Below, piece after piece: positions 1 to 9,583 of a DNA stretch of 31,070 bases. Each line of letters starts with the position of its first letter. The first letter of the stretch is position 1. The stretch is from Thalassiosira profunda. Lineage: Eukaryota; Bacillariophyta; Thalassiosirophyceae; Thalassiosirales; Thalassiosiraceae. The stretch lies in contig JALLAP010000298.1 of the NCBI GenBank assembly GCA_036939355.1, forward strand, positions 1 to 31,070. Direction: 5' to 3'. The notes beneath the pieces were generated by a model, which searched no databases, was not told the origin of the DNA, and saw only the letters and a list, made by a program, of their open reading frames with translations. A program made the position numbers and the translations under genes.

Positions 1-910
1 CCCGGAGGACGGTTTTATAAGCCCCGATGGACGGCATGTGGTCGAAATCTCCCCCGAAGCGTTCGCCGTACCGCTCGATGATGTCCTCGCAGCGGTCGCC
101 GCTGGCAGCTGAGAAGGCGCGCGACCACGCCTGCATGGCCAGCTGGTACGCTTTTACCTCCGTGGCGGGGTCCAACGCCATCCCTCCCCCGAGAAGGTGC
201 GCCAGCAGGCGCTCGGCCATCTCCGCCGCGTTGCAGGTGGTCGACGTCATGAACTCCGACGGGGGGTATTGTTTGTTTTTCTGGCGAAAGTAGCTCAGCG
301 CGCGCAGTTCCGAGGATATGCTCGCCGAGAAGGCGTTCCATTTTTGCATCGCCCCCAGCGCCTCCTCCACACCGCTCCGATTTGCAATCGAAGAGCCCAA
401 CATCCTCTCTGTTGAAGTTGCCAGCCGGCCGTACTCCGCCTCCTTTGTCCGATGCCACTCCTGCAATTGGCTCTCCTCGCGGCCCTCGTCAAAATAGTGG
501 CCAAAATAATGCTCGTTCTCGGCGTCGCGGTCCGGATCGCCGTGTTCCCCCGGCCACCCCTCCTCGGGATGGTCCATCTCGTCGTTGAGTGCCCCCGCCG
601 CCGGATGATAATTGCTGCGAGGAACAGAGTGTCGCCCCTCCCCGTGGCCGCGGCGGTCGAGGAAACCGCCGAAACCCGACCCGCCATCCTTGATTCGCGG
701 CCCGTCGCCGCACGCGAGGGAGGTGGCGTGGAGGGGCCGGCGGGTCGATTGGATGCCCCCGAGATGATGTGTGGCTGTGGCGGAGGTGCACCGAGGCCAT
801 CGGCCAGTATCAGCACCAGGGCCGGCATCTAAGCCAAACGCCGCCGCCCAACGGGCGCAGCCGGGGAGCCGGCGGGCGGAGGAGGCCCGTCGGGCGAGCT
901 GAGCGAGCAT
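1..910 (-). CDS. PPR-like organellar protein, 5' part (runs off left edge)
   Basis: An uninterrupted frame runs from ATG at 910-908 to the window edge (303 codons, no stop). The first ~25 residues (MLAQLARRASSARRLPGCAR...) are rich in Arg, Ala and Ser and lack acidic residues, as in mitochondrial presequences. After a low-complexity linker, residues ~225-303 look like paired helices of diatom pentatricopeptide-type repeats: NAAEMAERLLAHLL, then AYQLAMQAWSRAF, then DIIERYGERFGG and PSIGAYKTVL. Such proteins usually bind organellar RNA and act in its processing, editing or translation; that role is family knowledge, not visible here. The gene is divergent from the proteasome gene, with 166 bp between the two ATGs. 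Overlapping open frames on this strand start from other ATGs but lack this periodicity. The presequence and repeat style are fairly convincing; exact repeat assignment is moderate because the C-terminal repeats are missing. Confidence 0.72.
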   Translation of the reverse strand, partial: MLAQLARRASSARRLPGCARWAAAFGLDAGPGADTGRWPRCTSATATHHLGGIQSTRRPLHATSLACGDGPRIKDGGSGFGGFLDRRGHGEGRHSVPRSNYHPAAGALNDEMDHPEEGWPGEHGDPDRDAENEHYFGHYFDEGREESQLQEWHRTKEAEYGRLATSTERMLGSSIANRSGVEEALGAMQKWNAFSASISSELRALSYFRQKNKQYPPSEFMTSTTCNAAEMAERLLAHLLGGGMALDPATEVKAYQLAMQAWSRAFSAASGDRCEDIIERYGERFGGDFDHMPSIGAYKTVLR

Positions 911-1076
911 GGAGGGCTGGTGGAGCGGCGTCCGTGCTACCTATGGTGTTGGAGTTGGAGGTGTTGCAAAGTTGGCAATCACAAAACAAAAAGGCAAGTC
1001 GGATGGAGATGCGACTGGCGACTGGCTCGCGCAGGACTCTGCCTCGCCTCTCCACCTGTCTTCCACTCCGCTCAAC
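911..1076. promoter_or_regulatory. Short bidirectional intergenic region (PPR-like / proteasome beta1)
   Basis: These 166 bp separate two divergent start codons and must hold both 5'UTRs and core promoters. I see no TATA box. A TTGCAA palindrome sits at 964-969; the same hexamer recurs close to other starts and inside introns in this window. The regulatory assignment rests on position only. Confidence 0.45.
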
Positions 1077-2059
1077 ATGTGGACGCTTGTCGCCCTCCTC
1101 CTGCCGCCCCTCCTCGCCTCCGCGACGGCGGCCCTGCACCCCGGCGAGGTGTCCATGGGCACGACAATACTCGCCGTGCGATTTGACGGCGGTGAGTGCG
1201 TCTTTTGCAATAATGCTCACATACGTGATGTGTGCAACTCCTGCGATTTGCAACAGACAGATGACATCGGCTCATTCATTGTCTGACCGCCTCTCCGTCA
1301 CATCCCTCAGGAATCGTCGTGGGCGCCGACACCCGTACCAGCGTGTCCGGCTACGTGAGCAATCGCCACGCCGCCAAATTGACGTTTGTATTGGACAGAG
1401 ACGTCGACGAGTACGTCGCCTCCTCAAGACAATTGGAATCGGCGGGCGAGGGAGACTGCAATGGCGATGCGTCGACCTGCGTCCTCTGCCGCTCGGGATC
1501 GGCCGCGGACACGCAGTGCCTCGCCTTCGTCGTGAGATCGGAGCTCGTCTCGCGACAGCTCCTCTATTGCATCAAGGGCACGGTCACCCACGCCGCCTCG
1601 CTCCTTCGGAATTTGCTGGTGAACAACGCGGATCTGTCGGCCAGCCTCCTTTGCGCGGGGTACGATCACGAATTGGGCAGGGGGGTCATCTACTCGATCG
1701 CGCCGGGGGGCACCGTGTTTGAGGAAAAGGCGTGGGCCGCCGGAGGATCGGGATCAACCTACATCCTCGGCCATTTGGATTCGCTCTATCCTAAAGAGGG
1801 AGGCTGTCAGACAAAGTTCCCTCTGCGATCGGAGGAGGAGGCGGTGGCGTTGGTGCGCGACGCCATCGGGTTGGCGATGGAGCGGGACGGAAGCTCGGGG
1901 GGGTGTGTGCGGATGTACGTTGTCGATCGGCGGGGGAAGCGGCCCGTGGCGACCGTCGCCAAGGGAGAACGGGGGAGGGTGCGATCACTGGCCGATGAAT
2001 CGGTGAAGGTGAAGGGTTTTGCAGCGGCGATTGCCCCCGCCAAGACCCTGGCCGATTGA
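1077..2059 (+). CDS. PSMB6: 20S proteasome subunit beta type-6 (beta1, caspase-like)
   Basis: Two exons, 1077-1191 and 1311-2059, with a GT-AG intron at 1192-1310 containing two TTGCAA motifs. The mature enzyme begins at the Thr of GTTILAV. From that Thr1, Asp17 (in GADTRTS) and Lys33 (in HAAKLTF) fall at the expected catalytic positions, and CRSGSAADTQ, GSGSTYI and RDGSSGG are beta1/PSMB6 signatures. Beta1 is the caspase-like peptidase of the proteasome inner ring; its propeptide is removed autocatalytically after Gly-1. Two oddities: the ~27-residue leader (MWTLVALLLPPLLASATAA...) is strongly hydrophobic and looks like a signal peptide, and about 25 extra acidic residues lie just before CRSGSAADTQ, where other beta1 subunits have a tight turn. 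I found no GT-AG pair that would remove the insertion. Family identity is very secure. Confidence 0.95.
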
Positions 2060-2427
2060 TGAGTGGATGATAGGGACAAACGAGAGACGGAATGGCCTGG
2101 GGGTATCAATGTCAGCTTCAGCAAAAGGTGGCACGACAAACAAAGGACAAGACCTCAGGGGGGAGTCGGAATGGCAGATGGCGTTCTTTCCTTTGCGTGG
2201 TTATAGGAGTTGGCCCGCTGCGATGACATTGTATCTACCTACGAGCCCCTCGACCGGTGGTGCATCAAAACGTATTGCTCCTCGCAAAGGGTACCATACG
2301 ACAAACTGGAACGGCGAAGCTGAATTGCAGGCGAAGCTGATTGCTCTGTGGAAGCATCGTCCAACAAATGCCTCAAATTTCGCGGCAATGTCCAACAACT
2401 GCCTCGTGGAAAGGAAGGGGCGCGGCT
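2060..2427. other. Intergenic region between convergent genes
   Basis: Lies between the stop codons of the proteasome gene (+) and the LRR gene (-). I see no coding frame with protein-like composition, no RNA gene and no clear repeat. It should hold the two 3'UTRs. Confidence 0.5.
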
Positions 2428-4755
2428 CTAATAGACGGGATCCTTGCGAACCCAACGGCCCGTTTCAGAGGAGCGTACCCAGGGGCCTTTCTTCCTCGCG
2501 CCCTTCGGGATGTACGGCTCATCGTCGTCATCGTCCTCCTCGCCAAACTTCCTCCTGCGCTTGCGGCTCTTCTTCTTGGCGGCTTGTTTGGCCGCCTTCT
2601 TGGGGAGCTCGCCGGCGCCGTTGACGAAGAGGAGGGGGAGGCTCTGCCAGCCCATGATGACCTCGTAGATGTTGCTGAGCGAGGGATCGCAAATGGTCTT
2701 CCTCCGTTCGTACCAGGCAAGGCCGGGCGTGTTGTAGTCCCAATAGGAGCTGGACCGGTCCTTCTTGTTCTTTCGCTTCGGCAGGATGTCGCAGCCGTAT
2801 CCAGCCACACCGAGTTCTTGCTGGACGAGGGTCTTCAGGCATGAACAAAAGTGGGTCAGGGCAGCATAGAAAGAAAGGTGGCCCACACAGCATCCAAAAC
2901 TCACAATCAAGTACGGCATCAACTCCAGAGGAACGTCGTCGAAGCTCCGGGGATCGTATAGATCCTTGTTCGCCTCCGTGAGAGCAAGGACGACTTTGTA
3001 TCGGATCTTCACGCCCTCCGCAACGTCCAGCTCGTTGACTTGACAGAATGATACACGAAGAGAAGCGAACTGGTCAGTACACAGGAAAGTGCATTGGCAG
3101 CGCACAGAAAGAGGCAAACGAACTCACTGTTGCGCATCGTCTCAGCACGTGCATTCCGGCCCGAAAAATGCACGGCGCACGTGTGATTCGAGTTCGCGAT
3201 CGTCTGGAGACTGGTCGTGTCGAAAAGAGCGCCTTTCACGATCTCCGCCTTGCCCCGATCCTCCGCTGGGCGGATTGTCTCGTATCCCTGCCCGTGTCCC
3301 CGCCAGCGCCTTCGTTCCTTCTGGGTGTTCTTCAAGCTCTTGTTGCCTGACAGGTCCAAGCTGAGAAGGGTGGAGTTGTTTTGCAGGAGGTCGACGATGG
3401 CAGGCGCGACGGCGTCGTTCAACCAGTTGCCACTGAAGAGAAGGACAAGGAGTCAGACACACGAGATGAGGCGCAGAGACGACGGCGTTCGGGAAGTGGC
3501 ACGCACCTCAGGTCGAGCTCCTCCAACGATTCGTTTGCCTTGAGCGCGGGCAAGATGTAGTTGGCGCCTTTCGTCGTGAGGCGGTTGTTCGACAAGATGA
3601 GAGTTTCCAGAGAACAGTCGGCATGCTCGAGGATTTTGGCGAGGGCCTTGGCGCCTTGCACCGGAAGCGAGTTGAAGCTGAGGTCGAGATATCTGAGCTT
3701 GGACATCGCTTTGATGCTCTTCTTCGTGCTGTGGAGTATGCCTGGGAGTGCCAGACCATTCGAGCTGAGGCAGAGGGACTCGATGGTCTTGTTCTTGGCC
3801 AGCGACGCTTCGAGCGTCTTCTTGTTCTCCTTGTCCAATCTCGCGCCGGCGAGGGAGAAGAAAGTCAAAGCATTCTTCTTGCCAACGAACTTGGCAATCG
3901 AACCGACAGCCTGAATAGGTACAAGCGCATAGGAGAGTAAGAGCCATGTGCAGCAGTGAAAATGAGAAAAGGAGAGCAACGTACCTCCGAATTCATGTCC
4001 TTGTGGCCGATCTCGAGGCTCTCGCATTTCTTGACGGATGCCAGAAGTTTGTCGAGGGCGCCCTTGTCTCCACCGCCAAGGCTGCAGAAAGAGAGGTTCA
4101 CATGAACGATAGACGAGCTCTTCGCATTCACTGCTTTGGCGATGGCCTTGACAGTATCCGACGACTCAATATCGTTGCGCGAGAGGTCCAGCGAGCACAG
4201 GGTCGTGTTTCCCTGGAGGAACGTCGCGATGGACGCCAAGTCCTCTCCGGAGAGCGAGCAGTTCGACAGCGTCAGGTCCGTCAGCGCTGAAAGAGTAGAC
4301 AATGAGTGATGTTTGCAGAGGGTGCAGGGTCGACGCAAAAGAGAGCCTTACTGAAAGAGTTCTCGAGGGTCGGGATGACGTTCTCGCCGAGCCAGGGCGA
4401 TGGAGGAAGGTGGAAGTTCGTGATGCTGAAGCTCTGTCATTGTCGAAATGGATTACGAAGATGAGCGGATGCAACAATTGGCCGGGAAAAAACGAGCGCT
4501 TCTCACCTCCATGTCCGAATGCTGCTGGATGCCTTGCGCGAAGTAGTCGTAGTACGGCAACAGATCCGCGTCTGGAAGTGTAGCAGGAGAGGCAGAGGGG
4601 TTGAGCACCGCAGATGAGACAGTAAGAGAGATACAACAATTGTACTCACGGTATGGCACCTGCGTAAGCTTGACCCCGGTCGTAAAGTTCGTCATCTCCA
4701 ACGCCACACCGTCGGCATCCTGCTCCTCGACCAACTCCTTTTCCGCTTTCGCCAT
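2428..4755 (-). CDS. Leucine-rich repeat protein (RNase-inhibitor-like LRRs) with basic/acidic tail
   Basis: Eight exons join in phase to ~600 residues: 4755-4650, 4571-4507, 4433-4352, 4286-3985, 3910-3507, 3432-3128, 3038-2905 and 2832-2428. All introns are GT-AG and 65-89 nt. The start MAKAEKELVEE follows a gap without in-frame continuation. Residues ~85-390 carry LRRs of the long ribonuclease-inhibitor type: SLDLSRNDIE, YLDLSFNSLPVQGAKAL, TLILSNNRLTTKGANYI, SLDLSGNKSLKN. Then comes a module with SNHTCAVHFSG (~residue 397) and a segment ending LSNIYEVIMGWQSLPLLF. The tail is Lys/Arg-rich (KKKSRKRRRK, nuclear-signal-like) followed by EEDDDDDEPY. The last intron (2833-2904) is 72 nt and stop-free in frame, so retention would add 24 residues. 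The C-terminal module recurs in the LRR gene at 16859-18319. Likely a protein-interaction scaffold; the partner is unknown. Gene reality is high; some exon edges are moderate. Confidence 0.85.
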
Positions 4756-5007
4756 TGTGTCCCCAGCAGCCAAAAAGGTCCACCCGGGGTATGTGTAAAG
4801 AAGAGAGCTTGTTCGAGAGGACGCAAGAGAAGCCGTAGTGTGTGGAAAGTTAGCATCTAGAATAACAACGTGTATGACCGCGTTTGCTCGAAGACGAGAA
4901 GTGGCACTGCCAAAGCACCCATCCCATCCATCTATCTTGCAACCCAACACCACAGCTCATTCACACAATCTAATCACTCGCTCCCTCCTCCTCCAGGACA
5001 TCGCTTG

Positions 5008-8000
5008 TTAGTGAGATCCACGCCCCCCCATGGGCTCCCAGACAAACCCGATAGCGTCGAGAAAGTCGATCTCCTTCTGCGTGATTGTGCGGCACTTTCC
5101 CTGTCCTCTTTTCCGCTGCCTCTGCGTATTCACCCAGGTGGCGAGCTTTGGAGTCCATCCAACGAGATCCCTCTCATACCTCGCCTTCGTTTCGGCGTTG
5201 GTAGCTCGTGGGACGCAGCATCCGTATTCGGGATTCCAGTAGCTGAAATTTTGTACCTTGTACTGATGGAGAGAGTCTGTGAGAACACACTACCATAGCG
5301 TTGACACAGAGATGATCGCCAACACTTACCGCCATGGCCAACCAGTCCTGCAGATTCTGTTCGGCTTTTGTTTTGGAAATCTTGGCTTTGGTCGCCTCGG
5401 TGTGCGTTTTGCCAATAAAGCCCGGATTGAAGTCGCGCATCACCCTATGGAGATGCATCAATGTGGCATCATCCATCGACTCAAGCTCCGGGAACTTCTT
5501 CAGAAGCGCCTCCTTGCGCTTCAAGGCATAGGCGATGACATTGGCGGGGTTGCTCGGATGAAGGGCCGGCACGACGTTGTTGGCGTTCTTCTTGAGAAAG
5601 TCCAGCGTCCCTTCCGTCACCATGTCTTCCAACGCTATTGTCGTGGCAGTGGGCTTTTTGTTGTGGAGATCGAGAGTGACGGTGCACGGCTCGACGCCAA
5701 ACCCGAAGGTCTTGCCCATGTCGACCCGGCAGCGCGAGTAGTGCAAGTCGTTTGAGATGCTCATGGTTCTATTCTGCTCGGTAGTTCGCTTGGCAACGTA
5801 ATCTTTGTTGAGATGGCACTCGCCGTGATCGGGAGCAGACACGCTCGTGGAAAACATGGACACGAAACGGCCTGGGTTGGCAACGTGGAATGCATTGAGA
5901 TTCTGGCGCGTCCCTGCGGCGTCTCCGAGCGCGCTGGCCACCTTCGTCCGGGCTCCCTTGGAGAGCAGCTGCACTCTGACACTAGAGCAGTTCAGTATCG
6001 CGCGAATAAAGCCGGCCTCCTTTCGTTCGACGAAGCGAGCGTTCTCCTCTGACAGAATGTCCCTCAGCTCTCCATTGTACGTGAACGAAGTGATATGGAC
6101 GTCTGCTAGAGCGCCCTATTGTGTGTGGAAAGAGAGTGTGTGAGTAGACTTGCTTGGAGCTGACATTGCTTGCAAAGGATTTGCTCACCAGCGCAAGACA
6201 CTTTGGCGTGAGGCAGTGCTCGTTGTATCCCCATGAACCTGAAAGGAGCTCGCCATTCGGACCCCTCGCCTCGCTGGACTGCATCCGACCAATGGCATTG
6301 TCGTGAATTGCCAGGGGAGAATAGCAATACCAGAAGATGTAGAGAAGACCCTTCGGGCCAAGCGTCTTCAAGAGAATGTCGGAGAACAGGGGCATGCTGA
6401 AAACGGGGACCTTCCGCTTGTCGCACTTGGTGCGGATGTGCGTGAACGACCCCATCATGTCGTTCCAGTGGCCCGCAATCATCGCAATCGCCGGATTCGG
6501 GTGCGTCAGGAGTTCGTCCGCATACATTGGCAGCTGGGTGGCGGGGTCGATGAAGTAGGCGGCATTGACAGGCGTGGTCAGCCTATTGCGAGCAATGATG
6601 TCAAGGGTGGCCTCCGACGTATCGCTGTTCAGCAGGTGCAAGTACTCGCTGTTTGGGAGGTGCCTTTGCATTTGCGGGCCCAAACGTGGGCATCGGTCCT
6701 CCTCGCCCGGCGAAGTCAGATTGATGACGCCCTCTTCTCCATTGCAAATGTACCGAATTCTGTTCGCAGTATCGCGTCCCACGACGACAGCCTCGAGCGG
6801 ACGATCGTCGCCGTCGTTCTGCGCAGGAGGAAAGTGCAATTCTGCCCCTAGAAGCTTGGCCGCATTCAGACTGGGGCTGCAGCAGGGTGATGTGAGCTGA
6901 TGCAACCGAAACATCGACACAACAACTGAGCACTTACGACGCGAGCGCAAAAGTCCTGCGTTTTGGTTGGCGCTTGTGTGCTTGCGTAGATTTCTCTTTC
7001 GCTTCCTCCGGGGGCGACTGCTCAATGGGCGCCTGCTCGGCCGCGACCTTTGTGCTCTCTGTTGGATTTGATGCGTTGGCGCCGGTGCGTGGCTTGCTTC
7101 GGCTGGATGAGCGAGCGACATCAGCAATCGAACGACGTCAGCAATCGAACGAGTTGCGAGTTGATACAGCGAAGCAACAATTGGGCACTTACAGAGGCAC
7201 TGGTTTGGAGCCGTCAACGATGGGAGCGGCCTCTGGATCGATGCATGTCCTGGCTCTCTTGGCCGCCTTGAGTGTCTCCCGCGCCATAATCTCCGACTGA
7301 TAGATCTGAGATGGCACAGAATGGTCGGTGCAGCACCTCCGTTTGAGAGAAATCGCAGTAGCATTCTCTGCCCCTGCCACTACAGGGCTGGCAGCAATCG
7401 AAGAAGAGGCCACGGCACTGAAAGCAGAGGCCTTGGCGCCGATAGACGAAGCAGCGAAAGACTCTGCGTCCAACGGATCCGACAGCGACCCGTCCTCCGA
7501 TTCGGAATCAGAAATGTCCATATCCGACAAACAGCCCTGGACACTAACAACCCGCTCTCCTTCCACATGAGGAACGGGTCTCGCCTCCTGGCCGATGCCA
7601 ACTGCCACACTGCTGGCATTCGAGGCATTGCCCAATCTGGGTCCCCATCGAGAAGGCCGCGCAGCTTTGGCCCGCTCGCCTTCTGCGGGAGGGCCGGGCC
7701 TCGCCTCCTGACCGGTGCCAACTGCTGCACTGCTAGAATTCGAGGCATTGCCCAATCTGGGCCCCCATCGAGAAGGACGAGCACCCTTTTCTTCGCCGCC
7801 GCCCAGAAGATCCCCAGTTGGCGTGACCACGCGCGGCTTCTCGTCAGGAGCACCGCCGTTGGCCTCCTTCGGAATCATCTCTTGATCGGAGGATGCCTCC
7901 GGTGCCGACGATCCCGTGGGGCCTCGTGCATCCCTCGCCAATGGAGCCGACGCTGGCTTCGTCCCATATCCCTGTGGAATGAAGTCCAGCGTAGACGGGG

Positions 8001-8022
8001 AAGGTCGAGAACGCTTGCCCAT
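5008..8022 (-). CDS. Large protein with NUMOD3-like motif and C-terminal helicase-associated (HA) domain
   Basis: Five exons in phase give ~907 residues: 8022-7193, 7102-6938, 6876-6189, 6115-5330 and 5262-5008. Residues 1-331 are disordered, Ser/Pro/Ala-rich and include a 40-residue tandem repeat containing RPSRWGPRLGNAS. Residues ~332-790 form a compact region I do not recognise. Around 796-823, GKTHTEATKAKISKTKAE matches the NUMOD3 pattern, a small DNA-binding module first described next to homing nucleases. The last exon ends with KLATWVNTQRQRKRG and FLDAIGFVWEP, the signature of the HA domain (Pfam Helicase_Assoc family), which is abundant in diatoms. No helicase motifs or nuclease catalytic motif are visible. 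The intron 2 acceptor is duplicated (cagccccag), so two in-frame 3' splice choices 6 nt apart exist. Probably a nuclear nucleic-acid-binding protein; that role is inference. Confidence 0.82.
7579..7778 (-). repeat. 120-bp tandem coding duplication (SRWGP repeat)
   Basis: Sequence at 7579-7657 recurs at 7699-7777, exactly 120 bp (40 codons) apart, with few mismatches. Each copy encodes RPSRWGPRLGNAS plus a Gly/Ala/Pro-rich linker in the disordered N-terminus of the HA-domain protein. Because the period is a multiple of three, the frame is kept. Confidence 0.85.
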
Positions 8023-9247
8023 TTTGCTGGCGATGAAAATGATAGACGCGGCGGCAATGCAATGTGAGTGGAGCAATGATTTGCAAAACGCGCGGAAGAA
8101 CAAATACATACCTCGGGCAGGCGGCTCACCAGGCACCTGGACGATTGTGGGAGGAGTGGGCGACGCAGGGACTGCAGGGACGGATGCGGAGGCGTTGGGG
8201 TGCCTGGTGGGCGTACTCGAAATGCCACGAGAGAACCTACTTGGGGGAGGCCGCCAATGCATTGCAATGTCATGCAAAAATGTAAGTCAGTGGGCGGCGA
8301 GCAAAATTGGCAGCATCAAACCCCGCATCTGACCCACCTTGCTCCCGCCGTCGGCGAACCGGACTAGTAGAACGCCGGGGCGTGCGCGAAATGCCACGAG
8401 AGCTCGCAGAATCGGCTTCGTGGGGCGTGCGCTGATGCAGTTGCAAGTTGCAACTGGCACGTGGACCACTTGAGAAAAATGAAGGCGCGCGGCGATGCCA
8501 GGCCGGCTAGTGGTGGTCCCTGACGAGTAGGGGTGGGCTCGCGAGCAGATTGGACGGGGTGCGGATGCGCGGCAGGGGTTGGTCGACGCCGGCGCTCCCA
8601 CCATCAGGGTCGTTGGCAATGTGCCGCCTCTCGTCGAGGAGAAGGAGGGCGCTTTTCCACGTACCTAGCTAGCGTACGTAGTAGAGAAGGGGACCGCCCG
8701 CTCCCCCCCCCGCCCAAGGCGGCCGAACCGCCTCCTCCGGCGCACCGGCGTGGCGACGTCGGCAGTGTTGGACAGCCCACAACGTCACATGCACGCCATG
8801 GCATCGTGAGAGGCGCCTGACGTGGATGCCGCCCTTGTGGGGCCGGGCGGCCGGCCCAAGCCCATCACCTCACATCATCCCCATCACATCAAGAGAAAAG
8901 CACACGGCGTCCTCCCCACCCTTGGTGGGAGTACTCTTGTAGTCTCCCTTCTTCTCCCCGTCCCGGTCGTCGGAAGGCGGGGCAGCCCTTTTATCGTTGT
9001 TGTCCATGGAGCCGCTTGGAGGAGGGGTGGGGGCGCCGGCAAACGCCCTCCCGCTCCACCATGAATTTGGCCCACCGGCGGGGAAACCGGCCACGAGGAC
9101 CAACACCAACGAGCCCCGCAGACGGCCCCCGACGCTCGCCGACCTGAGCCCGGTGGAGGTGGGGTGGGGATAGCGGAGCGAGGCGAGACGTTCACGCTGA
9201 TGTCCCCGACGGAGATCCGCCCAATCCGACCGCTCCTCATAGATGTA
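8023..9247. other. 1.2-kb stretch without a convincing gene
   Basis: Upstream of the HA-domain gene. It may contain 5'UTR exons of that gene: good donors lie on the minus strand at ~8110 (gaggtatg) and ~8337 (aaggtggg). TTGCAA-type motifs are at 8091-8096, ~8257 and ~8441-8452. Two similar segments (~8205-8235 and ~8370-8402, both holding gaaatgccacgagag) could encode LVAFRxRP on the minus strand. A 79-codon minus frame at 8870-9109 ends in a protein-like acidic/basic stretch (MDNNDKRAAPPSDDRDGEKK), but I cannot tie it to other exons. The middle is G/C-rich low-complexity sequence with a palindrome at 8659-8679. Confidence 0.4.
8659..8684. repeat. TACGTA-type palindromic cluster
   Basis: acgtac at 8659-8664 and gtacgt at 8674-8679 are inverted copies around ctagctagc, followed by agtag. 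This is one of at least five intergenic clusters in the window built from TACGTA, TAGGTA and TACCTA words. Function unknown. Confidence 0.6.
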
Positions 9248-9583
9248 TTAGAGTATCCCTACTCTTTGTGTCACGAACCTTGAGTAATATGTACCTCGTA
9301 CATTGCGAAAGATCTTCTTAGGGTCATCTACACTCGAGAACCCCTCCAAATTTTCCTTCCGATACCAATGCGAAGTGCGAGTGCGCTTATCGGTGGGTGG
9401 CTTGACGAGGCGGGTCTCGCCCGAGCGATTGCTCGATGTATTGCCCGAAGGCGCTCCGCTCGAGGGACGGGCATCCTTGTTCTCCTCGTCAAGAAAGTCG
9501 CACGGATTAGCCTCCCTCTGCTTGCGAGCGCGGGTGGATCGGCGGTGGTTCGGCTCCTCGTTTTCGTTTCCGACGCCGCTCAT
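9248..9583 (-). CDS. Small hydrophilic protein of unknown function, probable 5'UTR intron
   Basis: A 111-residue frame starts at ATG 9583-9581. It is highly polar: RRSTRARKQREANP near the N-terminus, a Ser/Gly/Thr linker, and a more ordered C-terminal half with HWYRKENLEGFSSVDD and KKIFRNVRGTYYSRF. I do not recognise the family. A strong acceptor (ttcattgcag) ends at 9595, only 11 nt before the ATG, and a strong donor (gcaggtgaga) lies at 9924/9923, so a ~329-nt 5'UTR intron is likely. If the upstream exon were coding, its open frame would not join the MSGVGNENEE frame, which favours a noncoding first exon. The RRSTRxRK start resembles linker stretches of retrotransposon polyproteins, but no protease, integrase or reverse transcriptase motifs are nearby, so I do not call it one. 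Confidence 0.5.
   Translation of the reverse strand: MSGVGNENEEPNHRRSTRARKQREANPCDFLDEENKDARPSSGAPSGNTSSNRSGETRLVKPPTDKRTRTSHWYRKENLEGFSSVDDPKKIFRNVRGTYYSRFVTQRVGIL

Noticed and set aside
295..828. 177-codon minus-strand frame starting MPALVLILADG, looking like a signal peptide
   Set aside because: After the first 20 residues it becomes Arg/Thr-rich filler without structure. The overlapping frame from 910 carries the presequence and PPR-like helices.
8870..9109. 79-codon minus-strand frame with a protein-like acidic/basic end
   Set aside because: Too short, no family resemblance, no clear splice partner; kept only as a note in the 8023-9247 entry.
9248..9583. Possible retrotransposon remnant because of the RRSTRxRK start
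   Set aside because: No reverse transcriptase, integrase, protease or long terminal repeats anywhere near; one short basic motif is not enough.
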